Assembly (NCBI GenBank): GCA_023301665.1
Contig: JALZUL010000201.1
Location: 1 to 5,513, forward strand
From: Ascidiaceihabitans sp.
GTDB lineage: Bacteria > Pseudomonadota > Alphaproteobacteria > Rhodobacterales > Rhodobacteraceae
DNA length: 5,513 nt
Reading direction: 5' to 3'
Positions within the stretch are counted from its first letter, which is position 1; the number at the start of each line of letters is the position of its first letter. A program made the position numbers and the translations under genes. Below, piece after piece: positions 4,921-5,513 of the stretch. The notes beneath the pieces are model-generated. The model saw only the letters and a program-made list of their open reading frames with translations, did not search any database and had not been told where the DNA came from.

Positions 4921-5513
4921 CTAGAAGATAAAGTTGTCTGCGTCTAAGTAATCCGCATCGACATTCTTCAAGATTAACCGATCATCCGCTTGACCACTGT
5001 CCAGTCGTTTTAGGTCAATCATAGTGGCCCAGCCAAGATCGGTGGTAACTTCGCTGATTGTTGCAAAGTCTACATCGAATGCTGATAGATCAATAAGGTC
5101 GTGATCGACTTCGAAATCATGGACGTAATCTTTACCTGATCCTCCCTCGAACACGAAGGTATCCGTTGTGGTGTCACCAGCCCAAGCGCCGCCCCAGATG
5201 TGATCATTCCCTTCGCCGCCGGAAAGGATATCTTCGCCAGTTCCCCCAATGAGTTTATCTACCCCAGACCCTCCGTTCAACTCGTCATTGCCATGTCCGC
5301 CGCTTAGGACATCACGTCCCTCATTGCCTAACAATTGATCGTCACCGTCTAGCCCTCGCAGTCTATCGTTACCAAGACCACCGCTCAAAAAGTCAGAGCC
5401 GCCGGCGCCTGAAATTTTGTCATTCCCGTCGTCGCCAAACAAAATATCGTTGCCTTGGCCTCCGTTCAGATCATCGTTGCCGTCATTACCATGAATCTCG
5501 TCGTCACCGTGGC
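4921..5513 (-). CDS. RTX calcium-binding protein, C-terminal part (cut by window edge)
   Basis: The frame enters from the right edge and ends at TAG 4923-4921, giving 197 complete codons. The first 108 residues are twelve successive nine-residue RTX units of the GGxGxDxLx type, which fold as a calcium-bound beta-roll after secretion. They are followed by a Rhodobacterales-style tail: DTFVFEGGSGKDYVHDFEVD, then DLIDLSAF, and a very C-terminal VDADYLDADNFIF. Such tails carry the uncleaved type I secretion signal and typically end in a hydrophobic residue after an acidic stretch, as here. No cysteines are seen. The enzymatic or adhesive part would be upstream, outside the window, so the function cannot be told; a TTG at 5442 is only an internal codon in the repeats, not a start. 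Export by a TolC/ABC type I system is inferred; none is encoded here. Confidence 0.9.
   Translation of the reverse strand, partial: HGDDEIHGNDGNDDLNGGQGNDILFGDDGNDKISGAGGSDFLSGGLGNDRLRGLDGDDQLLGNEGRDVLSGGHGNDELNGGSGVDKLIGGTGEDILSGGEGNDHIWGGAWAGDTTTDTFVFEGGSGKDYVHDFEVDHDLIDLSAFDVDFATISEVTTDLGWATMIDLKRLDSGQADDRLILKNVDADYLDADNFIF
5188..5511 (-). repeat. Twelve in-frame RTX nonapeptide repeats
   Basis: Twelve contiguous 27-nt units encode variants of (L/D/S)GNDxLxGG within the RTX protein, for example LGNDRLRGL, EGRDVLSGG, HGNDELNGG and TGEDILSGG. Units have diverged at the DNA level, so this is an old protein repeat, not a recent tandem duplication. The array continues beyond the right edge. 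Confidence 0.9.

Noticed and set aside
5188..5511. Regular repeats as a CRISPR array
   Set aside because: The 27-nt period encodes RTX nonapeptides in frame, with no identical repeats or unique spacers.

Overview
The window looks like a piece of chromosome from an alphaproteobacterium, most likely a marine Rhodobacterales (Roseobacter-type) organism. I infer this from three things: the RTX protein with a C-terminal tail ending DNFIF, the short ECF sigma factor paired with a membrane-less zinc-finger anti-sigma factor, and the moderate GC content. No rRNA or marker gene fixes the taxonomy.

Layout from left to right. (1) Positions 1-251, minus strand: the N-terminal part of a TrkA-C-type membrane protein (putative potassium-transport or regulatory protein) that runs off the left edge. 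Its GTG start overlaps the stop of a 13-residue leader ORF that has the good ribosome binding site. (2) Positions 469-1385, plus strand, divergent from (1): an ECF sigma factor and a small soluble zinc-binding anti-sigma factor, overlapping by 4 nt. (3) Positions 1555-4229, minus strand, convergent with the sigma pair: a tightly packed three-gene operon. In transcription order it encodes a six-TM membrane protein of unknown function, an exported seven-repeat FG-GAP/VCBS protein with a C-terminal UnbV/ASPIC domain (CRTAC1-like), and a four-TM protein whose two halves repeat a Cys-Pro...Cys-Tyr motif. Spacings are 3 nt and a 4-nt GTGA overlap, so the three products are probably made in fixed proportion and act together in the envelope. 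(4) Positions 4230-4842: a stretch without a convincing intact gene. It holds a doubtful 60-codon ORF and, on the plus strand, a decayed fragment of a second ECF sigma factor broken by stop codons. (5) Positions 4843-4875: a perfect 13-bp hairpin terminator. (6) Positions 4921-5513, minus strand: the C-terminal part of an RTX calcium-binding protein of the type I secretion class, running off the right edge.

The most useful hidden signals are the sigma-factor relic, the undescribed-looking three-gene envelope operon with its cysteine-duplicated small protein, and the short overlapping leader ORFs in front of two genes. A regulatory link between the sigma/anti-sigma pair and the convergent operon is suggested only by position; I found no convincing shared ECF promoter.
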